Positions 1-5,820 are shown, counted from the first letter of the stretch. The stretch is 6,016 nt of DNA from Desulfobulbus sp. (GCA_030600525.1 JAUVLX010000225.1:1-6016), one strand, 5' to 3'. Numbers and translations are program-made. Notes: generated by a model not told the origin, from the sequence alone.

Positions 1-1
1 C

Positions 2-127
2 AACTTGTTTGAGGATGATCTGCATGACGCCAAGTACTATTGCGGATTTACCGCTTCTCTCTTCAGCAGCCGTTATATAAAGATTATTCGACATTTCCAG
101 CCTCTTGGTAACGAGTCTTTCCTGTAG
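2..127 (+). CDS. Possible 3' end of a gene cut by the window edge (hypothetical)
   Basis: An open frame runs from the left edge to a TAG at 125-127, giving about 41 residues that end in IKIIRHFQPLGNESFL. It has no internal start that would make a sensible gene of its own, so if real it is the carboxyl tail of a protein that begins outside the window. Codons are a normal mix and the composition (aromatic, charged and aliphatic residues) looks protein-like. However, 41 open codons are not improbable by chance at this base composition. I do not recognise the family. It could equally be non-coding sequence; sequence to the left would settle it. Confidence 0.25.
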   Translation, partial: NLFEDDLHDAKYYCGFTASLFSSRYIKIIRHFQPLGNESFL

Positions 128-511
128 CACCTACGAGATTAGGCGACGAAGTGCAGGTGCACTCTATTATGTTATTCACAAACCATTACTGGTCCAGGTT
201 AAATCTTCCGCAAGCCACTTATCGAGCTAACACCCAATGTTATTGGTAAGACCAGTAGCCAGAAAACATTTCATCTACAACCACAAAACAGGAGCATAAG
301 CAACCTCTAATTGAACATAACCTCAAAATTTTTATTACAGGTTCCAGCCAGCCCCCACCCAAAGACCTCTCCGAAGTAATCTTATCAAATTAAAATTTCA
401 AAAAAGACTTACCAGAACTTTACTGTCCTCCGACAACACTTTGTTTTACATTACCAGTAAGAGATACGAATAATTACCAGAAGGTAATCGTACATACCAA
501 GGGAAGATGAT
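128..511. other. Non-coding stretch upstream of the 512-910 gene
   Basis: About 384 bases without a convincing reading frame on either strand. Visible structure is limited. There is a short dyad AGTGCA-GG-TGCACT at 150-163, which could be an operator or a weak hairpin after the frame ending at 127. A second dyad, CCAAT-GTT-ATTGG, lies at 234-246. Three TTACCAG motifs lie in the last 105 bases (described separately). No clear -35/-10 pair stands out, and no RNA gene is recognised. Confidence 0.5.
409..488. promoter_or_regulatory. Candidate regulatory region with three TTACCAG motifs
   Basis: The heptamer TTACCAG occurs three times in the same orientation, at 409-415, 451-457 and 474-480. The second and third copies share the octamer ATTACCAG and start 23 bases apart, about two helical turns. 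The second copy is part of a near-palindrome, TTAC-CA-GTAA (451-460). The third is part of a hairpin-like dyad, ATTACC-AGAA-GGTAAT (473-488). All lie 24-103 bases before the start codon at 512, where a regulator of that gene would be expected to bind. The function is inferred only from repetition and position. Confidence 0.3.
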
Positions 512-910
512 ATGCAAAATATAGAGATACGACGATCAGGTAGCGGCACAGTTGAAATACGAGCAGCCAAGGAAATCAATCACGATCAGGCTGACGCTCT
601 TTTTCGTACCGGCAAATCGGAACTGGCCAAACCTTCCTGCCAGGGCCTTGTTATTGATTTACGAACAACTCGACTGCTAGAGAACTACTCACTCTATAGA
701 ATTTACAAACTTATCCATATTCTTAAAGAAACTGCTGCGGAAGAAGAGAACAGGCCGCTCACAACTGTACTCTATAATGGCGAGAAAAAAAGACAGGAGT
801 TTCTAGAAAAGACCGTCAACCTGGAAGGAATCAGACTGACGTTTTCAGAGAATCCAACAAAAGAGGAACACTGGTGGAAACATTCGCATTCATCATTACT
901 CGTCCAATAA
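512..910 (+). CDS. Small hypothetical protein with STAS-like fold order
   Basis: A 132-residue protein with no signal peptide and no membrane segment, so probably cytoplasmic. The ATG is preceded by AAGGGAAGA (499-507), an acceptable ribosome-binding site. Predicted elements run strand (3-8), strand (12-17), helix (about 25-39), strand GLVIDL (45-50), helix (about 58-76), strand TTVLY (84-88), helix (90-102), strand (107-111). That order, with an amphipathic helix after a VIDLR strand, resembles STAS domains of anti-sigma-factor antagonists (SpoIIAA type), which bind anti-sigma factors or sit in signalling complexes. The usual D-S-S/T-G segment carrying the phosphorylated serine is not recognisable; the corresponding stretch reads RLLENYS (54-60). 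The tail (119-132) is rich in His, Trp and Ser. It converges on the AI-2E gene with a 13-base gap and no obvious terminator between. That it is a gene is fairly sure; the STAS assignment is tentative. Confidence 0.65.
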   Translation: MQNIEIRRSGSGTVEIRAAKEINHDQADALFRTGKSELAKPSCQGLVIDLRTTRLLENYSLYRIYKLIHILKETAAEEENRPLTTVLYNGEKKRQEFLEKTVNLEGIRLTFSENPTKEEHWWKHSHSSLLVQ

Positions 911-923
911 ACAAGAGATGCTA

Positions 924-2183
924 TCAGGTCGAGTTACCTTTCATAGAGCTATCACCCTCAGTAGAAGTCACAGCAGGGGAATCCACATTTACCGGGCCAG
1001 AAGATGCCGACACGCCCACTCTTCCGAGACTGCCGTGAGCAGTTGCAGCCCCGTTATTCAGTACCACGCTGTATTCATTTAAATACATATCAGAAAGGGT
1101 CAGAAAGGCAGTCACGATCAACGGTCCATAAATAATCCCAAGTACACCAAACAGACTCATTCCCCCGATGATCGCCAAAAAGACGAGCAGGGTATGCATA
1201 TTCACCTGACTGCCAACAAATTTAGGCTTCACCAGGTATTCGACTGAGAAAGACAACACCACGTAAAACAAGACGGTAATCAAAGCCTTAGTCACTAATC
1301 CATTGAGCAGTAAAATGATGGCCGTCGGCAGCAGCACAAGCCCGATCCCGAAAATCGGCAAAAAGGCAACCACTGCCATCACGGCACCCCACAGGACAGG
1401 CGATTTTAAACCGAGCAGAGCAAAGAAAATCCCCCCCAAAGTACCCTGAAACAGTCCACTCAGCCCATTACCCACCAGGATCACCCCTGCAATCTGCATA
1501 AATTTATGCATCAGCAATCGATTCTGATTATCAGGGAGCGGCGATAGTTTTGTCAGAAAAGCAACAAGCTTATCCATCTCAATCAACAGGAAAAACACAA
1601 CAAGAATCAGAATACAGAACTGCCAGGCAAAACTCATGATATTGGCTGCCCATGCAGATGCCTGGTTGTAAATAAACATGCCGACGGTTTTACTGATATT
1701 GGAGACAAGCTCCGCAATGTCAGGCGGTTCGAAGTTAACGCCATAGCCAACGAGGATCTCCTGCACCTGCTGCACCCATGTATTATTTTGGATGACTTGC
1801 GGCAGTTTGAGCAGTACATTACTGTCCTTGCCAAGGTGATACAGGTTCAATGCTTCCGAGGAGAGTGCACCAGCGCAAAATGTGAGCGGAATAAAGACAA
1901 TCAGCGTTATGAGCCCACATGTCAGACAGGAGGCCATCCATGATGAAACCCACCTGCTGAGCCAGTTATAAATTGGCGTAAAAATACCGGCCAACAAAAA
2001 TGCCAGGATTAAAAACTGACCAAATGGCCAGAGAACCCAGCCGAGCATAAGCGTTGACAGCAGGAAAATTACAGTAAAAAATTTAGCCTGAACAGGAGTA
2101 AGCACTCTGGGCCCCTGCTCAACCTTGGGGGTATTTGGCTTTTTTGCAACGACATTTTTTTTATTCGATTTCTTACGTACCAT
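924..2183 (-). CDS. AI-2E family transporter-like integral membrane protein (PF01594, formerly UPF0118)
   Basis: A 419-residue multi-pass inner-membrane protein. Hydrophobic segments lie at about 35-51, 55-73, 86-108, 183-202, 233-260, 264-293, 298-318 and 333-362. A soluble loop rich in Gln and Asn separates the third and fourth (109-180), the family's usual layout. Family hallmarks are visible: the G-rich stretch near 249-260, SPVLWGAVMAVVAFLPIFG (261-279), LVKPKFVGS (317-325) and GGMSLFGVLGIIYGP (340-354). Members include the E. coli AI-2 exporter TqsA and Na+/H+ antiporters, so the substrate cannot be deduced. The amino end is lysine-rich (VRKKSNKK), consistent with a cytoplasmic N terminus. 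The last 50 or so residues form a polar Ser/Thr/Gly-rich tail. I chose the ATG at 2183; an in-frame TTG at 2210 would add nine residues (SHALWSCP region) that look unlike the family. Neither start has a good Shine-Dalgarno sequence. The 5' region abuts the MITE-like element at 2221-2363. Confidence 0.88.
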   Translation of the reverse strand: MVRKKSNKKNVVAKKPNTPKVEQGPRVLTPVQAKFFTVIFLLSTLMLGWVLWPFGQFLILAFLLAGIFTPIYNWLSRWVSSWMASCLTCGLITLIVFIPLTFCAGALSSEALNLYHLGKDSNVLLKLPQVIQNNTWVQQVQEILVGYGVNFEPPDIAELVSNISKTVGMFIYNQASAWAANIMSFAWQFCILILVVFFLLIEMDKLVAFLTKLSPLPDNQNRLLMHKFMQIAGVILVGNGLSGLFQGTLGGIFFALLGLKSPVLWGAVMAVVAFLPIFGIGLVLLPTAIILLLNGLVTKALITVLFYVVLSFSVEYLVKPKFVGSQVNMHTLLVFLAIIGGMSLFGVLGIIYGPLIVTAFLTLSDMYLNEYSVVLNNGAATAHGSLGRVGVSASSGPVNVDSPAVTSTEGDSSMKGNST

Positions 2184-2220
2184 AGGGCAAGACCATAAAG
2201 CATGGCTCAAATTAATGCTA

Positions 2221-2363
2221 GGAGCCTGTCGAATAATAGGATTTTTTTCTCAGATCAAGGCATTCTCAGGAAATCAAGCACAGCCATATAATGGATATTG
2301 CGAGCATTGACTTTCTGAGAATAACGCCGATATGGGGAAAAAAGACATTATCCGACAGACTCC
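2221..2363. mobile_element. MITE-like non-autonomous element with 17-bp terminal inverted repeats and flanking TA
   Basis: A 143-bp non-coding element. The left end GGAGCCTGTCGAATAAT (2221-2237) matches the reverse complement of the right end, GGAGTCTGTCGGATAAT (2347-2363), at 15 of 17 positions. T-rich tracts follow inside both ends (2242-2248 on the plus strand; 2338-2343 read on the minus strand). Both sides are flanked by TA (2219-2220 and 2364-2365), preceded by C and followed by G, so removing the element plus one TA restores CTAG. Inside, TTCTCAGA (2247-2254) pairs with TCTGAGAA (2314-2321), and CCAT-ATA-ATGG (2284-2294) lies near the centre, so the whole unit could fold into a long hairpin. 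TA duplication at CTAG is characteristic of IS630/Tc1-mariner-type elements, which makes such a transposase the plausible mobiliser. That link is inference, as no transposase is present in the window. Confidence 0.7.
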
Positions 2364-2426
2364 TAGGTTATCTTATCGTACGCTCTAAGAAACCAGGACA
2401 CGAACGGTAATAAACAAGAGGACACA

Positions 2427-3512
2427 ATGGTAAACAATGATATTGAAATAGCGGTACAAAAAGTACCGGCAGATCAATTAAAAACAAAACCAGATCAAGA
2501 CAACCTGGGGTTCGGTAATTTCTTTACCGACCATATGTTTTCCATGCATTGGAACAGGCAGCAGGGTTGGCATGATGCAAAAATTCAACCTTTTCAACAA
2601 CTCCAGCTCGATCCGGCGGCTATGGTTCTCCATTACGGCCAGGCCATCTTTGAGGGACTCAAGGCATATCGCACTCAAGATGATCGAATTTTACTGTTCC
2701 GCCCACAGGATAATCTGGCACGAATGAACCAGTCCGCCCTAAGGATGTGCATGCCACGCTTTCCAGTAGAAAGAGTGCTCCAAGCACTCCGTGCCCTTAT
2801 CTATCTTGATAAGGAATGGGTCCCCCACACGAAAGGAGCAACGCTCTATATTCGCCCCACCATGATTGCGACCGAGCCCATGCTCGGCCTGCGCGCTGCT
2901 GAAGAATATCAATTCTTCATCATCAACTGCCCGGTAGGTGCCTATTACTCAGAAGGCTTTAATCCCACCAAAATCTATATAGAAGATCAATATATCCGTG
3001 CAGTACCGGGGGGAGTGGGTGATACCAAAACAGCTGGAAACTACGCTGCCAGCCTTAAAGCCCAGATAGGAGCACAAAAGAAAGGTTACACCCAGGTTCT
3101 ATGGCTTGATGCCAAGGAACGAAAATATATTGAAGAGGTCGGTACTTCAAATATCTTTTTTGTGATTGACAATGTTCTCATCACGCCGCCACTCAAAGGA
3201 TCTATTCTTCCGGGAATTACTCGGGATTCAGTACTTCAGTTAGCAGGTGACTGGGGAATGCAAGTGGAGGAGCGACAGATATCGATAGACGAAATAGTCA
3301 AAGCCTGTGAAGACGGATCGCTTCAGGAAAGTTTCGGTACTGGAACAGCAGCAGTAATTGCTCCGGTGGGAGAATTCTGTTATCAGGATAAAGATTTTAT
3401 AATTAACGGCGGCAACACTGGTCCAGTGGCACAGAAGCTGTACAACGAATTGCAGGCCATTCAGTTTGGTGAGCAGAAAGACAACCACGGATGGGTAGTC
3501 CCAGTAAGCTAA
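2427..3512 (+). CDS. ilvE: Branched-chain amino acid aminotransferase, type II (PLP fold type IV)
   Basis: A 361-residue cytoplasmic enzyme that interconverts Val, Leu and Ile with their 2-oxo acids using 2-oxoglutarate/glutamate, the last step of branched-chain synthesis. The length and motifs fit the type II (eukaryote-like) group rather than the roughly 310-residue E. coli type. FEGLKAYR (75-82) is the conserved front motif. Arg92 in LLFRP (89-93) and Arg143 in YIRP (141-144) are conserved positions. GGVGDTKTAGNYAAS (195-209) holds the PLP Schiff-base Lys201. EEVGTSNIFF (236-245) holds Glu237, expected to contact the pyridine nitrogen of PLP. TPPLKGSILPGITR (253-266) and SFGTGTAA (302-309) are the phosphate-cup and substrate segments. 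No redox CXXC of mammalian BCATs is seen. AAGAGG (2416-2421) lies five bases before the ATG. The gene is divergent from the AI-2E gene and appears monocistronic. Its promoter must lie in or just after the MITE-like element, whose right end is only 63 bases before the start codon. Confidence 0.96.
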   Translation: MVNNDIEIAVQKVPADQLKTKPDQDNLGFGNFFTDHMFSMHWNRQQGWHDAKIQPFQQLQLDPAAMVLHYGQAIFEGLKAYRTQDDRILLFRPQDNLARMNQSALRMCMPRFPVERVLQALRALIYLDKEWVPHTKGATLYIRPTMIATEPMLGLRAAEEYQFFIINCPVGAYYSEGFNPTKIYIEDQYIRAVPGGVGDTKTAGNYAASLKAQIGAQKKGYTQVLWLDAKERKYIEEVGTSNIFFVIDNVLITPPLKGSILPGITRDSVLQLAGDWGMQVEERQISIDEIVKACEDGSLQESFGTGTAAVIAPVGEFCYQDKDFIINGGNTGPVAQKLYNELQAIQFGEQKDNHGWVVPVS

Positions 3513-3566
3513 AAAAACGAAGGTCAACCACACATTCCCTATCTTTATCTTTAATTTCAGGAAGTT

Positions 3567-3588
3567 GGGCGGATATTTTTTTCCGCCC
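3567..3588 (+). terminator. GC-rich hairpin after ilvE, possible terminator
   Basis: GGGCGGA (3567-3573) pairs perfectly with TCCGCCC (3582-3588) around an 8-base, mostly T loop, 54 bases after the ilvE stop. It is the only strong hairpin between ilvE and groES, so it probably ends ilvE transcription. It lacks a proper U-tract directly after the stem: the next bases are CTATCCCCTTGATTTTT. It may therefore be a weak terminator, or instead an RNA 3'-end stabiliser. Confidence 0.45.
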
Positions 3589-3595
3589 CTATCCC

Positions 3596-3624
3596 CTTGA
3601 TTTTTCAAAAACCGTCACTATTAT
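3596..3624 (+). promoter_or_regulatory. Candidate groESL promoter (sigma-70-like and heat-shock-sigma-like readings overlap)
   Basis: TTGATT (3597-3602) and TATTAT (3619-3624), 16 bases apart, make a reasonable vegetative promoter. The same stretch also reads as CTTGATT (3596-3602), 13 bases, CACTATTA (3616-3623). This partly matches the sigma-32 consensus CTTGAAA...CCCCATnT. Transcription would start near 3630, giving a leader of about 120 bases before groES. No TTAGCACTC-N9-GAGTGCTAA (CIRCE) box is present, so HrcA control is not supported by the sequence. The call rests on position and partial consensus only. Confidence 0.45.
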
Positions 3625-3628
3625 ATTG

Positions 3629-3652
3629 CGCAGTTTGAATTCAAAAGCTGCG
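3629..3652 (+). promoter_or_regulatory. Dyad at the predicted groESL start site
   Basis: A perfect 12-base palindrome, TTTGAATTCAAA (3634-3645), is nested inside CGCAG (3629-3633) and CTGCG (3648-3652), with two unpaired bases (AG) on the right side. As DNA it could be an operator overlapping the transcription start. As RNA it would form a nine-pair stem with an AATT loop at the very 5' end of the groESL message, which may protect the transcript. Which of these applies cannot be read from the sequence. Confidence 0.4.
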
Positions 3653-3678
3653 TTTAGTCTTATACACAACAGCGTAAA

Positions 3679-3701
3679 ATACGTCGTTAAGCACGACGTA
3701 T
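3679..3701 (+). promoter_or_regulatory. Inverted repeat in the groESL leader
   Basis: ATACGTCG (3679-3686) and CGACGTAT (3694-3701) are perfect 8-base arms around TTAAGCA. An outer pair, GTAAAAT (3674-3680) and ATTTTAC (3714-3720), is also complementary and overlaps the inner arm by two bases, so the two pairings compete at the edge. The nonamer TATACACAA occurs at 3661-3669 and again at 3699-3707. The size and symmetry fit a repressor operator in the place where CIRCE often lies. It could instead be a leader hairpin about 40 bases before the Shine-Dalgarno sequence. Confidence 0.45.
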
Positions 3702-3741
3702 ACACAAGCTTACATTTTACAATACAAAACAACTCAGTAAC

Positions 3742-3747
3742 AGGAGG
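3742..3747 (+). promoter_or_regulatory. Ribosome-binding site that fixes the groES start
   Basis: AGGAGG is a full Shine-Dalgarno core seven bases before the ATG at 3755. The reading frame is open back to 3491, inside ilvE, but only this site together with the conserved GroES N terminus (MKIRPLNDR) marks a real start. Confidence 0.85.
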
Positions 3748-3754
3748 AGTATCC

Positions 3755-4045
3755 ATGAAAATTCGTCCATTGAATGATCGTATTTTGGTCAAAAGACTGG
3801 AAGAAGAGGAAAAAACCGCAGGTGGTATCATCATTCCAGACTCTGCTAAAGAAAAGCCTGCTGAAGGCGAAGTTGTAGCTATCGGTCCTGGTAAACTCAG
3901 TGATGCTGGTGAGCGTGTTGCCATGGATGTTGCTGTTGGCAATCGTGTGCTTTTTTCAAAATACGGCGGCACCGATGTCAAGCTTGATGGGGAAGACTTC
4001 CTTATCATGCGCGAAGATGACATTCTTGGCGTAATAGAAGCCTAA
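3755..4045 (+). CDS. groES: Co-chaperonin GroES (Cpn10)
   Basis: A 96-residue protein of standard Cpn10 length. Seven copies form the lid that closes the GroEL cavity during ATP-driven folding in the cytoplasm. The N-terminal signature IRPLNDRILVKR (3-14) is intact. The mobile loop follows (about 16-33), with the GroEL-binding hydrophobic triplet III at 25-27, followed by PDSAKEKP. EGEVVAIGPGK (37-47) leads into the roof hairpin, and VGNRVLFSKYGGTDVKLDGEDFLIMREDDILGVIE completes the barrel in the usual way (from about 61). It is the first gene of the groES-groEL operon; groEL starts 41 bases after its stop, with no terminator between. The frame is open back to 3491 but that extension is not coding, as judged by the strong ribosome site at 3742-3747 and the lack of any family similarity upstream. 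Nothing is missing or unusual. Confidence 0.97.
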   Translation: MKIRPLNDRILVKRLEEEEKTAGGIIIPDSAKEKPAEGEVVAIGPGKLSDAGERVAMDVAVGNRVLFSKYGGTDVKLDGEDFLIMREDDILGVIEA

Positions 4046-4086
4046 ACAACTCACAGTTATTATTGTAACCCTAGGAGATATAAAAG

Positions 4087-5742
4087 ATGTCCGCAAAAGA
4101 TATAAGATACGGCGCTAAAGCTCGCGAAAAAATGCTGGCTGGCGTTAACACCCTTGCAGATGCCGTAAAAGTTACTCTTGGTCCTAAAGGCCGAAATGTT
4201 CTGATCGAGAAATCATTTGGCGCTCCAGTTATCACCAAAGATGGTGTTACCGTTGCCAAAGAAATCGAAGTAGCTGACAAGTTTGAGAACATGGGCGCGC
4301 AGATGGTTAAGGAAGTTGCTTCCAAGACCTCTGATGTAGCTGGTGACGGTACCACCACTGCCACCGTTCTTGCTCAGGCTATCTACAAAGAAGGCGCCAA
4401 GCTTGTAGCTGCCGGTTCCAATCCCATGGAAATCAAGCGTGGTATTGATGCGAGTGTTGAAGCAGTTGTTGCAGAGCTCCGCTCCATCGCCAATCCAACC
4501 AAAGAGCAAAAAGAAATCGCTCAGATTGGAACCATTTCCGCAAACAATGACAAAACCATCGGCAACATCATTGCAGAAGCAATGGACAAAGTCGGTAAAG
4601 AAGGCGTTATCACTGTTGAAGAAGCAAAGTCCATGGAGACCTCTCTGGACGTTGTTGAAGGTATGCAGTTTGATCGCGGCTACCTTTCTCCTTACTTTGT
4701 TACCGATCCAGATCGGATGGAAGTCAACATGGAAGATCCTCTGATTCTCATCAACGAGAAAAAGATCTCCAACATGAAAGACCTTCTGCCTATCCTGGAA
4801 TCTGTCGCTAAAATGGGCAAGCCGCTTTTCCTCATCGCTGAAGATATAGATGGTGAAGCACTGGCTACTCTGGTTGTCAACAAGCTGCGCGGCACCCTGA
4901 ACATCGCTGCTGTTAAAGCTCCTGGATTTGGTGATCGTCGCAAGGCAATGCTTGAAGATATCGCCATCCTTACCGGTGGTCAGGTCATCACTGAAGACCT
5001 CGGCATTAAGTTGGAAAACATCACCGTAAACGATCTTGGCACAGCCAAGCGCATTGTGGTCGACAAAGACAACACCACCATCATTGATGGTGCCGGCGAC
5101 AAAGAACAGCTTGCAGCACGTGTTAAGCAGATTCGTACCCAGGCAGAAGACTCAACCTCTGATTACGATCGCGAAAAACTGCAGGAACGCCTTGCAAAAC
5201 TTATCGGTGGTGTTGCTGTCATCAACGTTGGTGCTGCTACCGAAGTTGAAATGAAAGAGAAAAAGGCTCGGGTTGAAGATGCACTCAACGCTACCCGCGC
5301 TGCTGTAGAGGAAGGTGTTGTTCCTGGTGGTGGTGTAGCTTACCTCCGCTGCCTCAAAGTGCTTGACACCCTTGATCTGCAGGGTGAGCAAAGCCTGGGT
5401 ATAAACATCATTCGCCGTGCTCTGGAAGAGCCTGTACGTCAAATCGCAGCCAATGCAGGCCGCGAAGAGTCGGTCATTGTTGAGCACGTGAAAAACCTCG
5501 AAGGTGCAAACGGCTTCAACGCTGCCACCGAAAAGTACGAAGACCTGATTGCAGCAGGTGTTATTGATCCTGCCAAGGTAACCCGCTATGCACTGCAGAA
5601 CGCGGCTTCTGTCTCCGGCCTGCTCCTTACCACTGAATGCATGATCGCTGATGAGCCTTCTGATGATGCAGGTGCTGGTGCCATGGGCGGTATGCCTCCT
5701 GGTGGCATGGGCGGCATGGGTGGAATGGGCGGCATGATGTAA
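4087..5742 (+). CDS. groEL: Chaperonin GroEL (Cpn60)
   Basis: A 551-residue protein, close to the usual 540-550, forming the double seven-membered ring that folds proteins with GroES. The ATPase residues are all present: TLGPKGRNV (30-38), KDG with Asp52, GDGTTT with Asp87 (86-91), Asp398 in VEDALNATRAA (396-406) and the GGG of the Cpn60 signature (405-416). Asp494 in GVIDP corresponds to the nucleotide-contacting Asp near 495 in E. coli. The substrate and GroES groove is kept: Tyr199, Tyr203 and Phe204 in RGYLSPYF, plus Leu234 and Leu237. The tail is the flexible Gly-Gly-Met repeat (about 531-551) with a PP insert at 537-538. AGGAGA (4073-4078) precedes the ATG at normal spacing. Codon use looks like that of a highly expressed gene (for example GGT, GTT and GCT are frequent). 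It is second in the groES-groEL operon, which ends at the terminator at 5774-5820. Only one copy is seen; duplicates elsewhere cannot be excluded. Confidence 0.98.
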   Translation: MSAKDIRYGAKAREKMLAGVNTLADAVKVTLGPKGRNVLIEKSFGAPVITKDGVTVAKEIEVADKFENMGAQMVKEVASKTSDVAGDGTTTATVLAQAIYKEGAKLVAAGSNPMEIKRGIDASVEAVVAELRSIANPTKEQKEIAQIGTISANNDKTIGNIIAEAMDKVGKEGVITVEEAKSMETSLDVVEGMQFDRGYLSPYFVTDPDRMEVNMEDPLILINEKKISNMKDLLPILESVAKMGKPLFLIAEDIDGEALATLVVNKLRGTLNIAAVKAPGFGDRRKAMLEDIAILTGGQVITEDLGIKLENITVNDLGTAKRIVVDKDNTTIIDGAGDKEQLAARVKQIRTQAEDSTSDYDREKLQERLAKLIGGVAVINVGAATEVEMKEKKARVEDALNATRAAVEEGVVPGGGVAYLRCLKVLDTLDLQGEQSLGINIIRRALEEPVRQIAANAGREESVIVEHVKNLEGANGFNAATEKYEDLIAAGVIDPAKVTRYALQNAASVSGLLLTTECMIADEPSDDAGAGAMGGMPPGGMGGMGGMGGMM

Positions 5743-5773
5743 GCCCTTCTCCCCAAAGTTTTTTAGAAGTACC

Positions 5774-5820
5774 AAGCGTTTTATTCTTCAGTCTCGTACT
5801 GGAGAATAAAACGCTTTTTT
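5774..5820 (+). terminator. Rho-independent terminator of the groES-groEL operon
   Basis: AGCGTTTTATTCT (5775-5787) pairs perfectly with AGAATAAAACGCT (5803-5815). The stem continues through a T-G wobble and CAGT/ACTG to a five-base loop, CTCGT (5793-5797), and is followed by a T-run ending at 5820. An additional A-T pair closes the base (5774 with 5816). It lies 31 bases after the groEL stop codon. The A-tract opposite the T-run is short, so it acts mainly in the groEL direction. Confidence 0.93.

Noticed and set aside
221..250. Possible integron attC-like or other recombination site around CTAACACCCAATGTTATTGG
   Set aside because: Only short complementary segments are present, without the paired R and L boxes of attC sites. 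It is consistent with chance.
2184..2210. TTG start adding nine residues to the AI-2E protein
   Set aside because: There is no Shine-Dalgarno sequence, the start codon is rare, and the ATG at 2183 gives a typical lysine-rich N terminus. It is kept as an alternative, not the call.
2125..2310. Plus-strand frame of 61 codons across the AI-2E 5' end and the MITE-like element
   Set aside because: It is antisense to the AI-2E gene and then runs into inverted-repeat DNA, with no ribosome site and no recognisable product.
3491..3754. In-frame upstream extension of groES giving a 184-residue product
   Set aside because: It overlaps the end of ilvE and the promoter and leader region. The extra residues have no GroES similarity, and the strong AGGAGG site and conserved N terminus place the start at 3755.
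3600..3754. CIRCE operator (HrcA box) before groES
   Set aside because: Looked for TTAGCACTC-N9-GAGTGCTAA and close variants; none is present. The dyad at 3679-3701 does not match it.
3589..4023. Minus-strand 144-codon frame opposite groES
   Set aside because: It is antisense to a certain gene, with a Ser-rich composition typical of reverse-frame translation and no supporting start signals.
5697..5742. Short tandem repeat at the end of groEL
   Set aside because: It is the normal Gly-Gly-Met tail of GroEL, not a separate repeat element.
5152..5775. Minus-strand 207-codon frame opposite groEL
   Set aside because: It is a shadow of the highly biased groEL codons, Cys/His-rich with no family features, and runs through the groEL C-terminal repeat.
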